This document shows positions 10,063-20,980 of a DNA stretch of 64,000 bases, in pieces. The stretch lies in NCBI RefSeq assembly GCF_007992175.1, contig NZ_BJZT01000024.1, positions 1-64,000 of the forward strand, read 5' to 3'. The notes below the pieces were generated by a model, which made no database searches, was not told the DNA's origin, and saw nothing but the letters and a program-made list of their open reading frames with translations. The DNA is from Methylobacterium haplocladii (GTDB taxonomy: Bacteria; Pseudomonadota; Alphaproteobacteria; Rhizobiales; Beijerinckiaceae). The position numbers and the translations under genes are program-made. Each line of letters starts with the position of its first letter. Positions within the stretch are counted from its first letter, which is position 1.

Positions 10063-11105
10063 CGACGCGATCCTCCGCGAAGCCCGGCGGTGGCCGGAAG
10101 GACAGCGAGCGCCTGCACCGCGTCGAGCGGTTCGGGCACGGGGGCGTCGGTGCGCTCGGCGGCGCGAAGTTTCGCGGAGCGCGCGCGCGGGTTGACGTGG
10201 CACTCCTGCTCGGAGGGCAGCACAGGCCCTTTGGTCACCGGAGAGAAGCTCTTCGGCGCCGGCCGCTCGACGCTCGGCACGTGGCGCGAGGCCTGGACCG
10301 CGCGGCCGCTGCGGGCCGAGAGGAACTGCTTGACGATGCGGTCTTCCAGCGAATGGAAGGTCACCACCGCGAGCCGGCCGCCGGGCTTCAGGATGCGCTC
10401 GGCGGCGTGGAGCGCGGCGACGAGTTCGCCCAGTTCGTCGTTCACCGCGATGCGCAGGCCCTGGAAGCTGCGCGTCGCCGGATGGATGTGGCTGCCGGGC
10501 TCGACCCGCACGACGCCGGCGATCAGCTCGGCGAGCTGGCCCGTGGTCTCGATCGGCCCGCGGCGGCGGGCCTCGATGATGGTGCGGGCCACGGCGCGGG
10601 CGCGACGCTCCTCGCCGTAATGGAAGAAGATGTCGGCGAGCCATTCCTCGTCGGCCTCGTTGACGAGGTCGGCGGCGCTCTGGCCCTCGCTCGACATGCG
10701 CATGTCGAGGGGGCCGTCGTTGCGGAAGGAGAAGCCGCGCTCGGCCCGGTCGAGCTGCATCGACGAGACGCCGATATCGAGCACGACCCAGTCGGCCTGG
10801 CGTTCACCCTCGGCCCGCACCAGCGCGTCGAGGGTGCCGAAGCGGCCCTGGACGAGGCGGAGCCGGTCGCCGGCATAAGTCTGGAGGGCCGCGCCGCCGG
10901 CGATGGCCGTGGCGTCGCGGTCGATGGCGATGACGCGGAGGGCAGGATCGCGGTCCAGCAGTGCGCGGGTGTAGCCGCCGGCGCCGAAGGTGCCGTCGAC
11001 GGCGAGGCCCGGGCCTGTCGGATCGAGGGCGTCGAGCACCTCGGCCATGAGAACCGGAACGTGCGGCCCCTCGCCGGGCGCGCCCCTGCGCGAAGGCCGG
11101 TTCAT
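10059..11105 (-). CDS. rsmH: 16S rRNA (cytosine(1402)-N(4))-methyltransferase RsmH
   Basis: SAM-dependent methyltransferase acting on C1402 of 16S rRNA, 348 residues. The start MNRPSRRG is followed by [13 protein letters not shown] and the SAM-binding [15 protein letters not shown]; further family motifs are [42 protein letters not shown] and [12 protein letters not shown]. Upstream in-frame codons to 11372 are rejected because they do not look like the family. First gene of the murein/division operon here. The usual partner mraZ is not between it and rnpB. Confidence 0.95.
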   Translation of the reverse strand: MNRPSRRGAPGEGPHVPVLMAEVLDALDPTGPGLAVDGTFGAGGYTRALLDRDPALRVIAIDRDATAIAGGAALQTYAGDRLRLVQGRFGTLDALVRAEGERQADWVVLDIGVSSMQLDRAERGFSFRNDGPLDMRMSSEGQSAADLVNEADEEWLADIFFHYGEERRARAVARTIIEARRRGPIETTGQLAELIAGVVRVEPGSHIHPATRSFQGLRIAVNDELGELVAALHAAERILKPGGRLAVVTFHSLEDRIVKQFLSARSGRAVQASRHVPSVERPAPKSFSPVTKGPVLPSEQECHVNPRARSAKLRAAERTDAPVPEPLDAVQALAVLPATAGLRGGSRR

Positions 11106-11419
11106 CGCAGAACCTCGCACACCGCTGCCGGCGGAATCGCTGCGAATCTCGTCGTTTCCGAAGACAACCGGCTCATGCGATCCTGCAGCGCGCAGCGACC
11201 GCGCCAGGGCGGTCCGGGCAGAGGTGGCGTTACCGGGCGCACGGCGGCCACAGGCCCGCGCACGAATCCCCGCCTGGCAACCTAGGCGAAAATCCGCTGA
11301 TCCGAAAATCACCTTGAGCGGGTTCGATCCGGGTACCATGAGCCTTCGAGCGCCGTCAACGAGCGTGGCCATGCGAGATGGGCCTCGTCGGAAGAGACCT
11401 CAGCAAGGTTAATCGATCG
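11106..11419. other. intergenic region between rnpB and rsmH (mraZ absent)
   Basis: No gene seen. The minus-strand frame continuing upstream from rsmH has no resemblance to MraZ. The promoter of the murein cluster is presumably here, but no clear -35/-10 pair was identified. Confidence 0.5.
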
Positions 11420-11460
11420 TCAAAAAGCAGAGGGATTCCGGGGGATCGCTCCGGAATCCC
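11420..11460 (-). terminator. rho-independent terminator of rnpB
   Basis: Perfect 10-bp stem (GGGATTCCGG / CCGGAATCCC, 11432-11441 with 11451-11460) with a nine-base loop, followed on the minus strand by a T run (11422-11426). It lies just beyond the RNase P RNA 3' end. Confidence 0.85.
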
Positions 11461-11474
11461 GTATCTCGAAAAGC

Positions 11475-11880
<406 letters not shown>

Positions 11881-12064
11881 CGGCGGATGTGCGCCGCGGG
11901 CACCTCGGCGGTCAAGGACATTCGCGGGAGATGGCCTGCCCGATTTCCGGGCCTGCACGGATTTTCGGCGCCCGGTTGTCCGCGTCGCACGAGAGGGTCA
12001 CTCTGGCAGGCAATGAGGCCACGGACCGCCGGGTCGGGCCTCTCGCCGCGAAGGAGGTTGCGCC

Positions 12065-12229
12065 ATGTCGACAGAGACACAATGGAGCCTGGACGCCGTT
12101 CACAGCCTGAAGGAGATGGCCCGCGAAGGCCTGACGCTCCCGGTGATGAGCCTGAAGCTGAAGCGCCCGGTGGAGGCGGTCGCCGCCAAGCTCGCCGAAC
12201 TCGGCATCACGCCTGCGGCGAGCCCGTAG
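12065..12229 (+). CDS. small hypothetical protein (54 residues)
   Basis: Short ORF with a strong ribosome-binding site (AAGGAGG, 12050-12056) well spaced before ATG 12065. The product starts MSTETQWSLDAVHSLKEMA and is predicted largely helical, with a stretch (VMSLKLKRPVEAVAAKLAELG) that looks like a small helix-turn-helix. It is not a family I can name. It lies divergent from rnpB, followed by an inverted repeat. Function unknown. Confidence 0.65.
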   Translation: MSTETQWSLDAVHSLKEMAREGLTLPVMSLKLKRPVEAVAAKLAELGITPAASP

Positions 12230-12244
12230 ATTCGGTACCGCTCC

Positions 12245-12342
12245 GTCATCTCGGGGCTCGCTGAAGGCGAGAACCCGGGATCCACCCGACACGCTGCGGC
12301 CATTTGTGGATCCCGGGTTCCGCTGCGCGGCCCCGGGATGAC
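12245..12342. repeat. inverted repeat (GTCATCTCGGGG type)
   Basis: Imperfect palindrome of 98 bp: outer arms GTCATCTCGGGGC / GCCCCGGGATGAC and a perfect inner pair AACCCGGGATCCAC / GTGGATCCCGGGTT. It lies between the small ORF at 12065 and the end of gloA (converging), so it may work as a terminator. Only one copy was seen in this window. Confidence 0.7.
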
Positions 12343-12371
12343 GGCATTGTGTTTGCGAGCGAACAAAAAAC

Positions 12372-12812
12372 CTACCAGCTGCCGGTGTTCTCCATCGACG
12401 CCCACGGTTCCTGCGGCGGCTTGCGTTCGCCCTTCTGCAGCAACTCGATCGAGATGCCGTCGGGCGATTTCACGAAGGCCATGTGACCGTCGCGCGGGGG
12501 CCGGTTGATGGTCACGCCCCTGTCCTGCAGCCGCTGGCAGATCGCGTAGATATCGTCGACCTGATAGGCGAGATGCCCGAAATTGCGCCCACCGGAATAG
12601 GTCTCCGGGTCCCAGTTCCAGGTCAGCTCCACTTCCGGAGCCTTCTCCGCCGCGGCGCGGCCGGCATCGTCCGGGGCGGCGAGGAAGACCAGCGTGAAGC
12701 GGCCCTTCTCGTTCTCGACCCGGCGGATTTCCTGGAGCCCGAACGTGTTCACATAGAAGTCGAGGGCCGAGTCGAGATCCGCTACGCGAACCATCGTGTG
12801 CAGATATTTCAT
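12372..12812 (-). CDS. gloA: lactoylglutathione lyase (glyoxalase I)
   Basis: Metalloenzyme that isomerises the methylglyoxal-glutathione hemithioacetal to S-lactoylglutathione. 146 residues starting [14 protein letters not shown], near the usual 135-180. Metal ligands of the family can be placed: His5 in the first strand, the Glu in PEVELTWNW, the His in [11 protein letters not shown] and the Glu in [10 protein letters not shown]. The longer upstream frame overlaps the divergent pepN start and is rejected. It shares a 130-base divergent promoter region with pepN. Confidence 0.95.
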   Translation of the reverse strand: MKYLHTMVRVADLDSALDFYVNTFGLQEIRRVENEKGRFTLVFLAAPDDAGRAAAEKAPEVELTWNWDPETYSGGRNFGHLAYQVDDIYAICQRLQDRGVTINRPPRDGHMAFVKSPDGISIELLQKGERKPPQEPWASMENTGSW

Positions 12813-12942
12813 CGTTGATCCCAAGCTGCGTGCCGTGCCGGGTGAGATGGCTCCGGGACGGCGGGCGTCAACGGTTGCGCGCGGCGGCAGCGGCCCCGAT
12901 AGAGACCCATCCGCCCCGTCCGAGCCCGAGGTCGAGCCGCCC

Positions 12943-15576
12943 ATGCGCACCGAGACGCCCCCGACGATCCGCCTTCAGGACTACCGCCCGAGCGATCACC
13001 TCATCGACACGGTCGACCTCGACATCCGCCTCGATCGCCAAGCGAGCCGGATGACGGCGGTGCTGGCGGTGCGCCCGAACCCGGCCGGTGTGCCGATCGC
13101 GCCGCTGGTGCTCGACGGTGACGAACTGACTCTTTTGAGTCTCCGCCTCGACGGTGAGCCGCTGCCGGCGGAGGCCTACACGGCGACGCCGTCGGGGCTG
13201 ACCCTGCATGCGCCGCCGCAGCGCCCGTTCAGGCTCACCCTCGAGACGCAGGTCGACCCGACCGCCAACACCAAGCTGATGGGGCTCTATCGCTCCAGCG
13301 GGGTCTACTGCACGCAATGCGAAGCCGACGGTTTTCGGCGCATTACCTATTTCCTCGACCGTCCCGACATCCTCTCGGTCTACACCACCCGCATCGAGGC
13401 TTCGCGGGACGAGGCGCCGGTGCTGCTCGGCAACGGCAATCCGGTCGAGACAGGAGAGGTGCCCGGCACCGACCGCCACTATGCCATCTGGCAGGACCCG
13501 CACCCGAAGCCGGCCTATCTCTTCGCCATCGTCGGCGGCCGCCTCGGCCACGTCGGCCGAAGCTTCACGACCTCCGAGGGCCGCGCGGTCGCCCTTGGCG
13601 TCTATGTCGAGCCCGGCAAGGAAGCCCGCGCCGAGTACGCCCTCGACGCCGTCGCCCGCTCGATGGCCTGGGACGAGCTGGTGTTCGGCCGCGCCTACGA
13701 TCTCGACGTGTTCAACGTCGTCGCCGTGTCCGACTTCAACATGGGCGCGATGGAGAACAAGGGCCTCAACATCTTCAATGACAAATACGTGCTCGCCAGC
13801 CCCGAGACGGCGACCGACGCCGACTACGCCAATATCGAGGCGATCATCGCGCACGAATACTTCCACAACTGGTCGGGCAATCGCGTGACCTGCCGCGACT
13901 GGTTCCAGCTTTGCCTCAAGGAAGGCCTCACCGTCTTCCGCGATCAGGAATTCTCGTCGGACATGCGTTCGCGGGCGGTTCACCGCATCGGCGAGGTTCG
14001 CACCCTGCGGGCGCGCCAGTTCCCGGAGGATGCCGGGCCGCTGGCCCATCCGGTGCGTCCGAAGCAATATGCCGAGATCAACAACTTCTACACGGCGACC
14101 GTCTACGAGAAGGGCGCCGAGATCGTGCGGATGCTGAAAGCGCTGATCGGCGACTCGGCATTCCGCAAGGGCATGGACCGCTACTTTTCGGACAATGACG
14201 GCACGGCCGCGACGGTCGAGGACTTCTTGCAGGCTTTCGCCACGGAGACCGGCCGCGATCTCGCGCATTTCGCGCAATGGTACGAGCGCCCCGGCACGCC
14301 GCGCATCGCCGTCTCCGGGCATTACGATGCAACGGCGAAAACCTATCGGCTCAATATCCGCCAGACCCGGCCGGGCGCCGGCGCCGATGCACCGCCGCTG
14401 GTGATCCCGGTGGCGCTCGGCCTAGTCGGACCGGACGGCCCTCTCGACGTGACGCATGAGCGGCTGCGCGACGGCGTCTTCGTGCTCGACGAGGCCGAGG
14501 ACGGCCTGACCTTCGAGAACATCGCGGCGCCGCCGGTGCCTTCGCTGTTCCGCGATTTCTCGGCTCCGGTCCGCGTCGAGATCGCCCTGAGCGATGCCGA
14601 GCGCCTGACGCTGCTGCGCCACGACACCGACGCCTTCAACCGCTGGGAATCGGCCCAGCGCGTGGCGCTCCGCATCGTCATCGAGGGCGCGCGCAGCGGA
14701 TCTGAGACCCTCGACGGCGCCGCCGGGCTCGCCGATGCGCTCGCTGCCTTCGTCGACCAGGAGGCCCTGCGCGATCCGGCCTTCGCGGCGCTGATGCTGG
14801 CCCTGCCGAGCGAGGGCGAGGTCGCGGGCGAGATCGGCGCGAACATCGATCCCGACGCGATCTTTTCGGCACGGCGCCGGCTGCGGCAGGGCATCGCCGC
14901 ACGCCTGCGCGACCGGCTCGTTTCTGTGCGCGATCGACTGGCGGAGCCGGCTGGGGCGTCTTTCAGCCCGGATGCCGCCTCGGCCGGACGCCGCGCCTTC
15001 CGCAACGCGGCCCTCGACCTGATCGCCGTCGCCGATCCGGAGCACGGGGCGACGCTCGCCCGCGAGCAGATCGCGTCCGCCACCACCATGACCGACCGGC
15101 TCGCCGGTCTCGCCACCCTGTCGCTGATCCCGGGCGAAGCCCGCGAGGCCGAGCTTGCGGCCTTCGCCGCGCTCTACACCGCCGAACCCCTCGTCCTCGA
15201 CAAGTGGTTCGCGATCCAGGCCGCGATCCCGGAGGACGATACCATCGCCCGCATCGGCCGCCTCCAGCGGCACCCGGCCTTCTCGATGACCAATCCGAAC
15301 CGCGTCCGTTCGCTGATCGGCGTGTTCAGCCTCGCCAATCCGACCCAGTTCAACCGGCCCGACGGCGCCGGCTATGCACTGGTGGCCGAGACCGTGCTTG
15401 CCCTCGACAAGCGCAACCCCCAGATCGCCGCCCGCCTCCTCACCGCCTTCGGCTCCTGGCGCCAGCTGGAGCCCGTGCGTCGCGTTGCAGCCGAAGGAGC
15501 CCTGCGCGGAATCGCGGGAGCAGGCGGCCTCTCCCGCGACGTGGTGGATATCGCGGGGCGCAGTCTCGCCGGATGA
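12943..15576 (+). CDS. pepN: aminopeptidase N (M1 family)
   Basis: Zinc metallopeptidase removing N-terminal residues from peptides in the cytoplasm. 877 residues, like the E. coli type. The substrate-recognition motif GAMENKG lies near residue 268, the zinc site HEYFHNW near 303, with the third ligand Glu in LKEGLTVF 19 residues on. The C-terminal DUF3458 region is complete. The start at 12943 ([16 protein letters not shown]) agrees with the family; in-frame codons upstream run through the gloA promoter region. Confidence 0.97.
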   Translation: MRTETPPTIRLQDYRPSDHLIDTVDLDIRLDRQASRMTAVLAVRPNPAGVPIAPLVLDGDELTLLSLRLDGEPLPAEAYTATPSGLTLHAPPQRPFRLTLETQVDPTANTKLMGLYRSSGVYCTQCEADGFRRITYFLDRPDILSVYTTRIEASRDEAPVLLGNGNPVETGEVPGTDRHYAIWQDPHPKPAYLFAIVGGRLGHVGRSFTTSEGRAVALGVYVEPGKEARAEYALDAVARSMAWDELVFGRAYDLDVFNVVAVSDFNMGAMENKGLNIFNDKYVLASPETATDADYANIEAIIAHEYFHNWSGNRVTCRDWFQLCLKEGLTVFRDQEFSSDMRSRAVHRIGEVRTLRARQFPEDAGPLAHPVRPKQYAEINNFYTATVYEKGAEIVRMLKALIGDSAFRKGMDRYFSDNDGTAATVEDFLQAFATETGRDLAHFAQWYERPGTPRIAVSGHYDATAKTYRLNIRQTRPGAGADAPPLVIPVALGLVGPDGPLDVTHERLRDGVFVLDEAEDGLTFENIAAPPVPSLFRDFSAPVRVEIALSDAERLTLLRHDTDAFNRWESAQRVALRIVIEGARSGSETLDGAAGLADALAAFVDQEALRDPAFAALMLALPSEGEVAGEIGANIDPDAIFSARRRLRQGIAARLRDRLVSVRDRLAEPAGASFSPDAASAGRRAFRNAALDLIAVADPEHGATLAREQIASATTMTDRLAGLATLSLIPGEAREAELAAFAALYTAEPLVLDKWFAIQAAIPEDDTIARIGRLQRHPAFSMTNPNRVRSLIGVFSLANPTQFNRPDGAGYALVAETVLALDKRNPQIAARLLTAFGSWRQLEPVRRVAAEGALRGIAGAGGLSRDVVDIAGRSLAG

Positions 15577-16413
15577 CGGACAAGGCGGCGTTCGGCCGCC
15601 TTCGAGGGCTCGACACAGCAACCGGGCGCCGGACCCGTATAGCCATGCCGTCTCCGGTGCGTCGGACCGGTATTCGGCACCACGCCGCCGGAACGTCGAT
15701 CTTATACGGTTTCCTGATGATCCGTTCGGGCTGCGCGCATCCCCTCGCCCCGCTTGCGGGGAGAGGGCCGTGCCCCTTGCCGGGGCACGGCGAGGCGGCA
15801 GCCGACGGTGAGGGGGCTTCGACGAAGGAGCCTCATCTGGCGCCGCCCCCTCACCGCCGCTTCGGCTTCGCCTACGCTTCCCGCATGGACGACGAGGTCC
15901 ATGCGGGCCTCTCCCCGCGTGCGGGGAGAGGGGGAACGCGCACCGCCGAACCGATCAACCGGAAACGGTATTACCTTCCGTCCTTGCTTCGCCCTGTTCG
16001 AGAGGACGGAAGCGGATCCGAGCGATCCAGCCGGAGAAGGAGCGGCGGCGGCCCGGATCGCCTCGCTTGCGACGACGATCGGTCCGGGTGTTCGAACCGT
16101 TTCGCGCCTCGAGCGCGCTGGCTTCGCCCGGCGAAAACGCGCTGCGTTCTGGCCCCGGTGACGCTTCGCGGACACGGTCCGAACGGCATTGTGGGAGGCC
16201 GTCTCGCGAAAGGAACCGCGCGACTGCGACACACCTGCGACACCCAAGCGAAAAATTTATCTAAGTCTTTGCAGCGAATCGCGTTTTTAGGCGGCTGACC
16301 CGACTCGCTTCGGCCCGCGTCTTTCTTAAGGAGTCAACAACAAGGCCCGTAAAAACCGTGGACAAATTGGGCGTCTCAGTGCTCAATATGAATACGATTC
16401 GAAGCGAGCGTTC
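15577..16413. other. intergenic region between pepN and the histidine kinase
   Basis: 837 bases without a supported gene. It holds a hairpin just after pepN (AAGGCGGC / GCCGCCTT, 15582-15602, no T run), a family B repeat (15735-15941) and, at about 16240-16380, a more AT-rich segment likely to contain the kinase promoter. Open frames here run through the repeat and are not believable. Confidence 0.6.
15735..15941. repeat. family B palindromic repeat, copy 2
   Basis: About 205 bp with outer hairpins CCCTCGCCCCGCTTGCGGGG and CTCTCCCCGCGTGCGGGGAG and inner GGTGAGGGGGC / GCCCCCTCACC. Its right half closely matches the copy at 59652 (shared CGCATGGACGACGAGGTCCA). Confidence 0.85.
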
Positions 16414-18849
16414 GTGACTGCTTCGGGGCGTGCCAGCCGTACAGATGTGGAGATCGACATGCCGGAGGCGGGTTCCGCTTCCCTGGCCGCGCGCGTGCGC
16501 GCCGATACGATCCTCGGGATCCGGCGACCGCGAACGGCAGCACACGAACGGATGATGCGGGCCGAGACCTGGCTGCGCTTCGCCGTCCCGGGGATGCTCG
16601 CCGGCTTCCTGCTCTGCCTGCTCGGCGTCATCGCCCTGCACCTCCGCCTGCAGCACACCGAGGTGGTGCGCGCTGCCCATGCCGAGGTCGAGGGATTCGC
16701 ACGGCTCGGGGCTGCGGCCTTCAGCGAGCATGGCGTCACCGGCGAGACCGCCCGCACCTCCGCTCAGGAGCGCCTCAATCGGCTGATGCCGGCGGGTACG
16801 CATCCGGGCCGTCAGGTCTTCGTCGTCAGCCGTGACGACCGGATCGTCGCTGCCTATCCGCTTCAGGATCGGACGCCTGCGACGCTCACCGCGGTTCTCG
16901 GCGCCGAACAAGTCCTCAGCTCACTCGCAGAGACGGCCGGTGCGATGATCCTGCGCCTTGCCGATGGCGCCGAGGTCATCGCCGCCGTGCACCGGCTGGC
17001 CGACGGCACGGGCCAGGTCGCCGTGATCCGGCCCGTGGCGCATGTGACCGCCGCGTGGTGGGAGCGGCTTTGTACCCTCGCCGTGCTGTTCGGGGCGACC
17101 GCCCTCGTCGTCGTCGGCATCGGTGCCGCCTATACCCTCCAGACCCGCCGGGCGCATGCTGCCGACCGGGTTTGCGACGAGGTTCGCCGCCGGCTCGACA
17201 CGGCGCTCGGGCGCGGCCGCTGCGGCCTCTGGGACTGGGACATCCCGCGGGGCGAGATCTTCTGGTCGGATTCGATGTACGCCATGCTCGGTTACCCCGC
17301 CGAGAAGGGCCTGCTCTCCTTCGGCGACGTCAACGCCCTGGTCCATCCGGAGGACGGCGACCTCTACAGCCTCGCGCGCCACCTCGCCGCCGCCCAGGCC
17401 ACCATCGATCACGAATTCCGTATGCGCGGTGCCTCCGGCGAGTGGATCTGGCTGCGCACCCGGGCCGAGATCGTCCACGACGAGGCCGACGGCAGCCGCC
17501 ACCTCGTCGGCATCGCCGTCGACGTCACCGAGCAGCGCCGCCTCGCCGAATCCACCGCAACCGCCGACATGCGCCTGCGCGACGCCGTCGAGGCGATCTC
17601 CGAGGCCTTCGTGCTCTGGGACGACTCGAACCGCCTCGTCCTCTGCAACTCGAAGTTCCGCGACCTGCACGCCCTCTCCAACGAGGACGCGATCCCGGGC
17701 CGCCGCTATGCCGACATCATGGGCCGTGGCGTGCTGCCGCCGGTGCGGCGCGAACTCCCCGACGTCGGCCGCGCCAGCCCGGCTGCGCGCACCTTCGAGG
17801 TCGAGCTGACCGACGGCCGCTGGCTCCAGGTCTCCGAGCGCCGAACCAAGGATGGCGGCTACGTCTCGGTCGGCACCGACATTACGGGCCTGAAGCGCCA
17901 GCAGGAGAAGCTCGTGGTCTCCGAGCGCGAGCTGATCGCCACGGTGAAGGACCTGAAGCGCTCGCGCCGGACGCTGGAACTCCAGACACACCAGCTCGCC
18001 GATCTCGCGGAACGTCATCTCGACCAGAAGGCCAAGGCCGAGATCGCCAACCAGGCGAAATCCGAGTTCCTGGCCAACATGAGCCACGAGCTGCGGACGC
18101 CGCTCAACGCCATCATGGGCTTCGCCGACCTGATGGAGAGCGAGGTCTACGGACGCCTCGGCGACCCGCGCTACGCCACCTACTGCCGCGACATCCGCGA
18201 GAGCGGCACCTACCTGCTCTCGGTCATCGACGACATCCTCCACATGGCCCGCATCGAGGCCAAGCGCGTCAGCCTCGACCGCCACGAGATCGTCGCGGCC
18301 GATGCCGTGCGCGGCGCGGTGAAGCTGATCGAGCTGGAGGCCAAGGCCAAGAACCTCCGCGTCTGCGTGGAGATGCAGCAGAGCCTGCGCCTGCTCGCCG
18401 ACGACCGGGCGCTGACCCAGATCCTCGGCAACGTGCTGCAGAACGCGGTGAAGTTCACGCCGGCCGGCGGACGGGTCTCGGTGCGGGGCCGGAGTTGCGG
18501 CACCTATGTCCACCTGTTCGTGGAGGACACCGGCATCGGCATCCCGAAGGGCGCCCTGGCCAAGCTCGGCAGGCCCTTCGAGCAGGTCGAGAACAACCTC
18601 ACCCGCAGCCACCGCGGGTCGGGCCTCGGGCTCGCCATCGCCCGCTCGACCTCGGAGCTGCACGGCGGCGCCCTGCGCATCCGCTCCGACGAGGGCGTCG
18701 GCACCATCGTGATGGTGCGCCTGCCGGCCCCCACGCCGGAGCGCCTCGCCGCCCTCAGCCGCCCGAGCGCCGACGTGACCGTCGACAGCCTGCGCCTCGT
18801 CTCGGGCGCCATGCCGCGGCCGGACGACAGGGCCGTTTCGAACGGCTGA
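16414..18849 (+). CDS. membrane PAS sensor histidine kinase
   Basis: 811-residue sensor kinase from a GTG start. Two membrane helices (about residues 50-75 and 217-240) enclose a periplasmic sensor loop; two PAS domains (about 260-375 and 382-495), a coiled coil, a HisKA domain with the phospho-acceptor in [15 protein letters not shown] (His near residue 557) and an ATPase domain with N box, DTGIGIP and GLGLAIARS follow. The dimerisation sequence [20 protein letters not shown] resembles the PleC/DivJ/PdhS cell-cycle kinases, which is suggestive only. Later starts (16459, 16552) are possible; 16552 would still keep the first helix. The cognate regulator is not adjacent. Confidence 0.88.
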   Translation: MTASGRASRTDVEIDMPEAGSASLAARVRADTILGIRRPRTAAHERMMRAETWLRFAVPGMLAGFLLCLLGVIALHLRLQHTEVVRAAHAEVEGFARLGAAAFSEHGVTGETARTSAQERLNRLMPAGTHPGRQVFVVSRDDRIVAAYPLQDRTPATLTAVLGAEQVLSSLAETAGAMILRLADGAEVIAAVHRLADGTGQVAVIRPVAHVTAAWWERLCTLAVLFGATALVVVGIGAAYTLQTRRAHAADRVCDEVRRRLDTALGRGRCGLWDWDIPRGEIFWSDSMYAMLGYPAEKGLLSFGDVNALVHPEDGDLYSLARHLAAAQATIDHEFRMRGASGEWIWLRTRAEIVHDEADGSRHLVGIAVDVTEQRRLAESTATADMRLRDAVEAISEAFVLWDDSNRLVLCNSKFRDLHALSNEDAIPGRRYADIMGRGVLPPVRRELPDVGRASPAARTFEVELTDGRWLQVSERRTKDGGYVSVGTDITGLKRQQEKLVVSERELIATVKDLKRSRRTLELQTHQLADLAERHLDQKAKAEIANQAKSEFLANMSHELRTPLNAIMGFADLMESEVYGRLGDPRYATYCRDIRESGTYLLSVIDDILHMARIEAKRVSLDRHEIVAADAVRGAVKLIELEAKAKNLRVCVEMQQSLRLLADDRALTQILGNVLQNAVKFTPAGGRVSVRGRSCGTYVHLFVEDTGIGIPKGALAKLGRPFEQVENNLTRSHRGSGLGLAIARSTSELHGGALRIRSDEGVGTIVMVRLPAPTPERLAALSRPSADVTVDSLRLVSGAMPRPDDRAVSNG

Positions 18850-18853
18850 GTTA

Positions 18854-18870
18854 ATTAGAATTACTCTAAG
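18854..18870. promoter_or_regulatory. candidate Irr/iron-control (ICE-like) box upstream of dps
   Basis: ATTAGAA-TTA-CTCTAAG is an interrupted palindrome close to the alphaproteobacterial iron-control element TTTAGAA-N3-TTCTAAA. It lies 138 bases before the Dps start, a plausible place for iron control of an iron-storage gene. This is pattern matching only. Confidence 0.35.
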
Positions 18871-19007
18871 CTGCCCGCCTCATGCAGTGCGGGCATGCAA
18901 CGGGGAACATTCGGTTTTGCCAGTCATTTTCGGGGCATGACGCGCCGCGCCAAGAGGCATGCGGCGGGCGCCATCACCGAGACAGCAACCCCGAATGGAG
19001 TGAGACC

Positions 19008-19541
19008 ATGGCCAAGGCCAAACCCGACCTGCGCGTCGCCAGCGACCGCCTCAACACCCCGACCGATCTCGATCCGGCCGACGTGACGAAGATCTCCGAG
19101 GGCCTCACCGTCCTGCTGTCGGATCTCTTCGCGCTCTACATCAAGACGAAGAACTTCCACTGGCACGTCAGCGGCCCGAACTTTCGCGATTACCACCTGC
19201 TCCTCGACGCGCAGAGCGAGCAGATCTTCGGGATCATCGATGCGGTGGGCGAGCGCGCCCGCAAGATCGGCGGCACGACGCTGCGGTCCCTCGGACAGGC
19301 GGAGGGCCTGAAGCGGGTCTCGGACAACGACGCGGACTACGTCTCGCCGCTCGACATGCTCAAGGAGCTGCGCGACGACAACAAGAACCTCACCGCCAAC
19401 ATGCGCGAGCTGCACAGCGTGACGGACGAGGCCAACGACGTCTCGACTACGAGCCTGCTCGAGGAGTGGATCGACCAGTCCGAGGAGCGCACGTGGTTCC
19501 TCTACGAGTCCACCCGCGACGGGACGCAGGGCGGCCACTGA
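19008..19541 (+). CDS. dps: Dps-type ferritin (DNA starvation/stationary-phase protection protein)
   Basis: 177-residue member of the Dps/bacterioferritin-like family, which forms dodecamers that oxidise and store iron and can shield DNA from peroxide. The inter-subunit ferroxidase motif is visible: KTKNFHWHVSGPNFRDYH followed by LLLDAQSEQIFGIIDAVGERAR. The start MAKAKPDL at 19008 is preceded by GGAG; the earlier in-frame start at 18882 adds residues unlike the family. The basic N-terminal tail could bind DNA. A hairpin terminator follows. Confidence 0.93.
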   Translation: MAKAKPDLRVASDRLNTPTDLDPADVTKISEGLTVLLSDLFALYIKTKNFHWHVSGPNFRDYHLLLDAQSEQIFGIIDAVGERARKIGGTTLRSLGQAEGLKRVSDNDADYVSPLDMLKELRDDNKNLTANMRELHSVTDEANDVSTTSLLEEWIDQSEERTWFLYESTRDGTQGGH

Positions 19542-19574
19542 CCGCCCTCCCCTTCCGGGGACGCGTACCGGCCA

Positions 19575-19612
19575 AAAAAGAGCCCCGCATCCAGGATGCG
19601 GGGCTTCTTTCG
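19575..19612. terminator. bidirectional terminator between dps and a converging small gene
   Basis: Ten-base stem AGCCCCGCAT / ATGCGGGGCT (19581-19605) with TTCTTTCGTTT on the right and AAAAAA on the left (a T run for the minus strand). It can end dps and the gene at 19615 alike. Confidence 0.85.
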
Positions 19613-19614
19613 TT

Positions 19615-19812
19615 TCAGGAGGCTTCGGTGATCTCGTCTTCGCGGACCGCTCGTTCGGCGAAGCCGGAGCGGATGCGGTAGGAGACCTCGCCGGTCTGAT
19701 CCGCCGGCATTAGGCGCACGACCTCGGAGATGTCGCCGAAGCCGGCCTTGTCGTCGGAGAACGACGGGCGCGTGCGTTTCACGCGCTGGCCGAGCTTGAA
19801 TTTATGGGGCAC
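19615..19812 (-). CDS. small conserved hypothetical protein (65 residues)
   Basis: Starts MPHKFKLGQRVKRTRPSFSDDKAG; a small basic, beta-rich protein with the look of an SH3-like barrel (GQRVKRTR...VVRLMPADQTGEVSYRIRSG). I know no experimentally assigned function. It starts just after the DUF6481 gene region and converges on dps through a shared terminator. Coding is supported by the GC-rich third positions and complete termination. Confidence 0.75.
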   Translation of the reverse strand: MPHKFKLGQRVKRTRPSFSDDKAGFGDISEVVRLMPADQTGEVSYRIRSGFAERAVREDEITEAS

Positions 19813-19880
19813 GGAGCCCTCGCTTTCTGGTTCGTCGTGGTTCGGAGCGTCACCACGAGGCGACGCCGGAGGGCCGCTTC

Positions 19881-20249
19881 TCAGCGGCGCAGTTTGATCT
19901 TGGCCTTGCGGGCGGCGTAGCGGGCGTCGCGTTCGGCCTTCTGCGCGGCCTGGGCCTCGCGGGCACGTTCGGCGGCGGCCTCGACCTCGGCGGCCTTGCG
20001 GGCGATCTCGGCCTGACGGGCGGCTTCGATCTCGGCGGCCTTGCGCTCTTCCTCGGCGATGCGGGCGAGTTCGCGCTCTTCGGCGCGGGCCTCACGAGCC
20101 TCGGCGATCGCCTTGCGCTCGGCATTCCGGGCGATGACGGCCGGATCGTCTGCAGCGGGGCGCTTGCGGAAGCGTTCCACCATGGCCTCGCGGGCCTTCT
20201 GCTGCGCCGAGAGACGGTCGTCGAGTTTGTTCTGGCTGATGAAGCTCAC
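19881..20249 (-). CDS. DUF6481-type coiled-coil protein
   Basis: 122 residues, almost entirely Ala/Glu/Arg/Lys and strongly helical from residue 30 on, predicted as one long charged coiled coil. The head (LDDRLSAQQKAREAMVERFRKRP) resembles the DUF6481 family of small alphaproteobacterial proteins, whose role is unknown. It lies upstream of the small gene at 19615 on the same strand, with a 68-base gap, so the two may be co-transcribed. Confidence 0.75.
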   Translation of the reverse strand: MSFISQNKLDDRLSAQQKAREAMVERFRKRPAADDPAVIARNAERKAIAEAREARAEERELARIAEEERKAAEIEAARQAEIARKAAEVEAAAERAREAQAAQKAERDARYAARKAKIKLRR

Positions 20250-20318
20250 GTAGGGTCCTTAGAGCGGCCGCAGCCCCGATGGCCTGGCCTGGAATGGATT
20301 GGATGCTGAGAAACGAGA

Positions 20319-20345
20319 GAAGCCGCCCCGGACCGGAGCGGCTTC
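20319..20345 (-). terminator. terminator-like hairpin after the first csp gene
   Basis: Stem AAGCCGC / GCGGCTT just downstream of the cold-shock gene; on the minus strand it is followed by a T-rich but interrupted tract (CTCTCGTTTCTC). Confidence 0.5.
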
Positions 20346-20360
20346 GGCGTCGATGTCGGA

Positions 20361-20570
20361 TCAGGCGCTCTGGAGCGAACCGGCCGACTGCTTGCCCGAG
20401 CGGCGATCGGTCTCCATCTCGTAGGAGATCTTCTGGCCCTCGATCAGGTTGCGCATGCCGGCGCGCTCGACGGCCGAGATGTGTACGAAGACATCCTTGG
20501 AGCCGTCATCCGGCTGGATGAAGCCGAAGCCCTTCGTTTCGTTGAACCACTTGACGGTGCCGGTGCTCAT
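20361..20570 (-). CDS. cold-shock protein (CspA family), first copy
   Basis: 69-residue single cold-shock domain that binds single-stranded RNA/DNA. RNA-binding motifs KGFGFI (RNP1) and DVFVHIS (RNP2) are intact. The start [14 protein letters not shown] is preceded by AAGGA. It is a close paralogue of the gene at 21575, and the two share a conserved leader (see the leader feature). Expression is likely controlled at the mRNA level. Confidence 0.96.
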   Translation of the reverse strand: MSTGTVKWFNETKGFGFIQPDDGSKDVFVHISAVERAGMRNLIEGQKISYEMETDRRSGKQSAGSLQSA

Positions 20571-20715
20571 AGTCGTCCTTGTCGCTTCGCAGGAAATCGT
20601 GCGTAGTGCATCGGCCGCCATACCGTGGCGAACCGTCCGATAACCGATAGAAGTCGAGAAATTCCGAACCGCCCTGCGAAGGCGTACACGGCCCAAATTC
20701 CGGGCTTAGATCGAT
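20571..20715 (-). promoter_or_regulatory. structured 5' leader of the first csp gene
   Basis: 145 bases upstream of the start share spaced sequence blocks with the leader of the second csp gene: AGATCGAT, GAACCGCCCTGCGAAGG, ACCGATAG and CTTCGCAGG (plus-strand letters), at nearly the same distances from the start codon. CCTGCGAAG (20673-20681) and CTTCGCAGG (20585-20593) are perfect inverted copies, so the mRNA can form a 9-bp long-range helix ending about 15 bases before the start. This looks like a cold-shock mRNA switch. Confidence 0.65.
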
Positions 20716-20980
20716 GGTGGCTTAATAGACCTTTGTGCTCCTCCCGGCAAGGCTGGGAGAAGATCGCACGAAACCCCGCGCGGAATTTATCGGCACATCG
20801 CGGCCCGGGACGTGTTATCTCCCCGGACCCCCTGCGCAATCCGGCGCCTCGGGCGACGCCGTGGCCGTCAGCATCTTCCGAGCGTCTCGGAGCGCGGCCC
20901 TGAGCGAATCATCATTTGCCACGCTGTCGCCGACGGATGCCGGGCACCGGCCGCCGCGCAGCGCCCAGAGAGGACAGACC

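Noticed and set aside
11315..11345. GGGTTCGATCC-like string resembling a tRNA T-arm
   Set aside because: No matching acceptor, D or anticodon arms around it.
11106..11372. Upstream extension of rsmH as a possible mraZ remnant
   Set aside because: Residues show none of the MraZ double-repeat features; likely untranslated.
15573..15941. ORF starting with ATGA overlap at the pepN stop
   Set aside because: Despite the coupling-like overlap it runs into a palindromic repeat and has no protein-like composition.
15702..16247. 181-residue minus-strand ORF
   Set aside because: Half of it is the translation of a family B repeat, as in several other intergenic ORFs.
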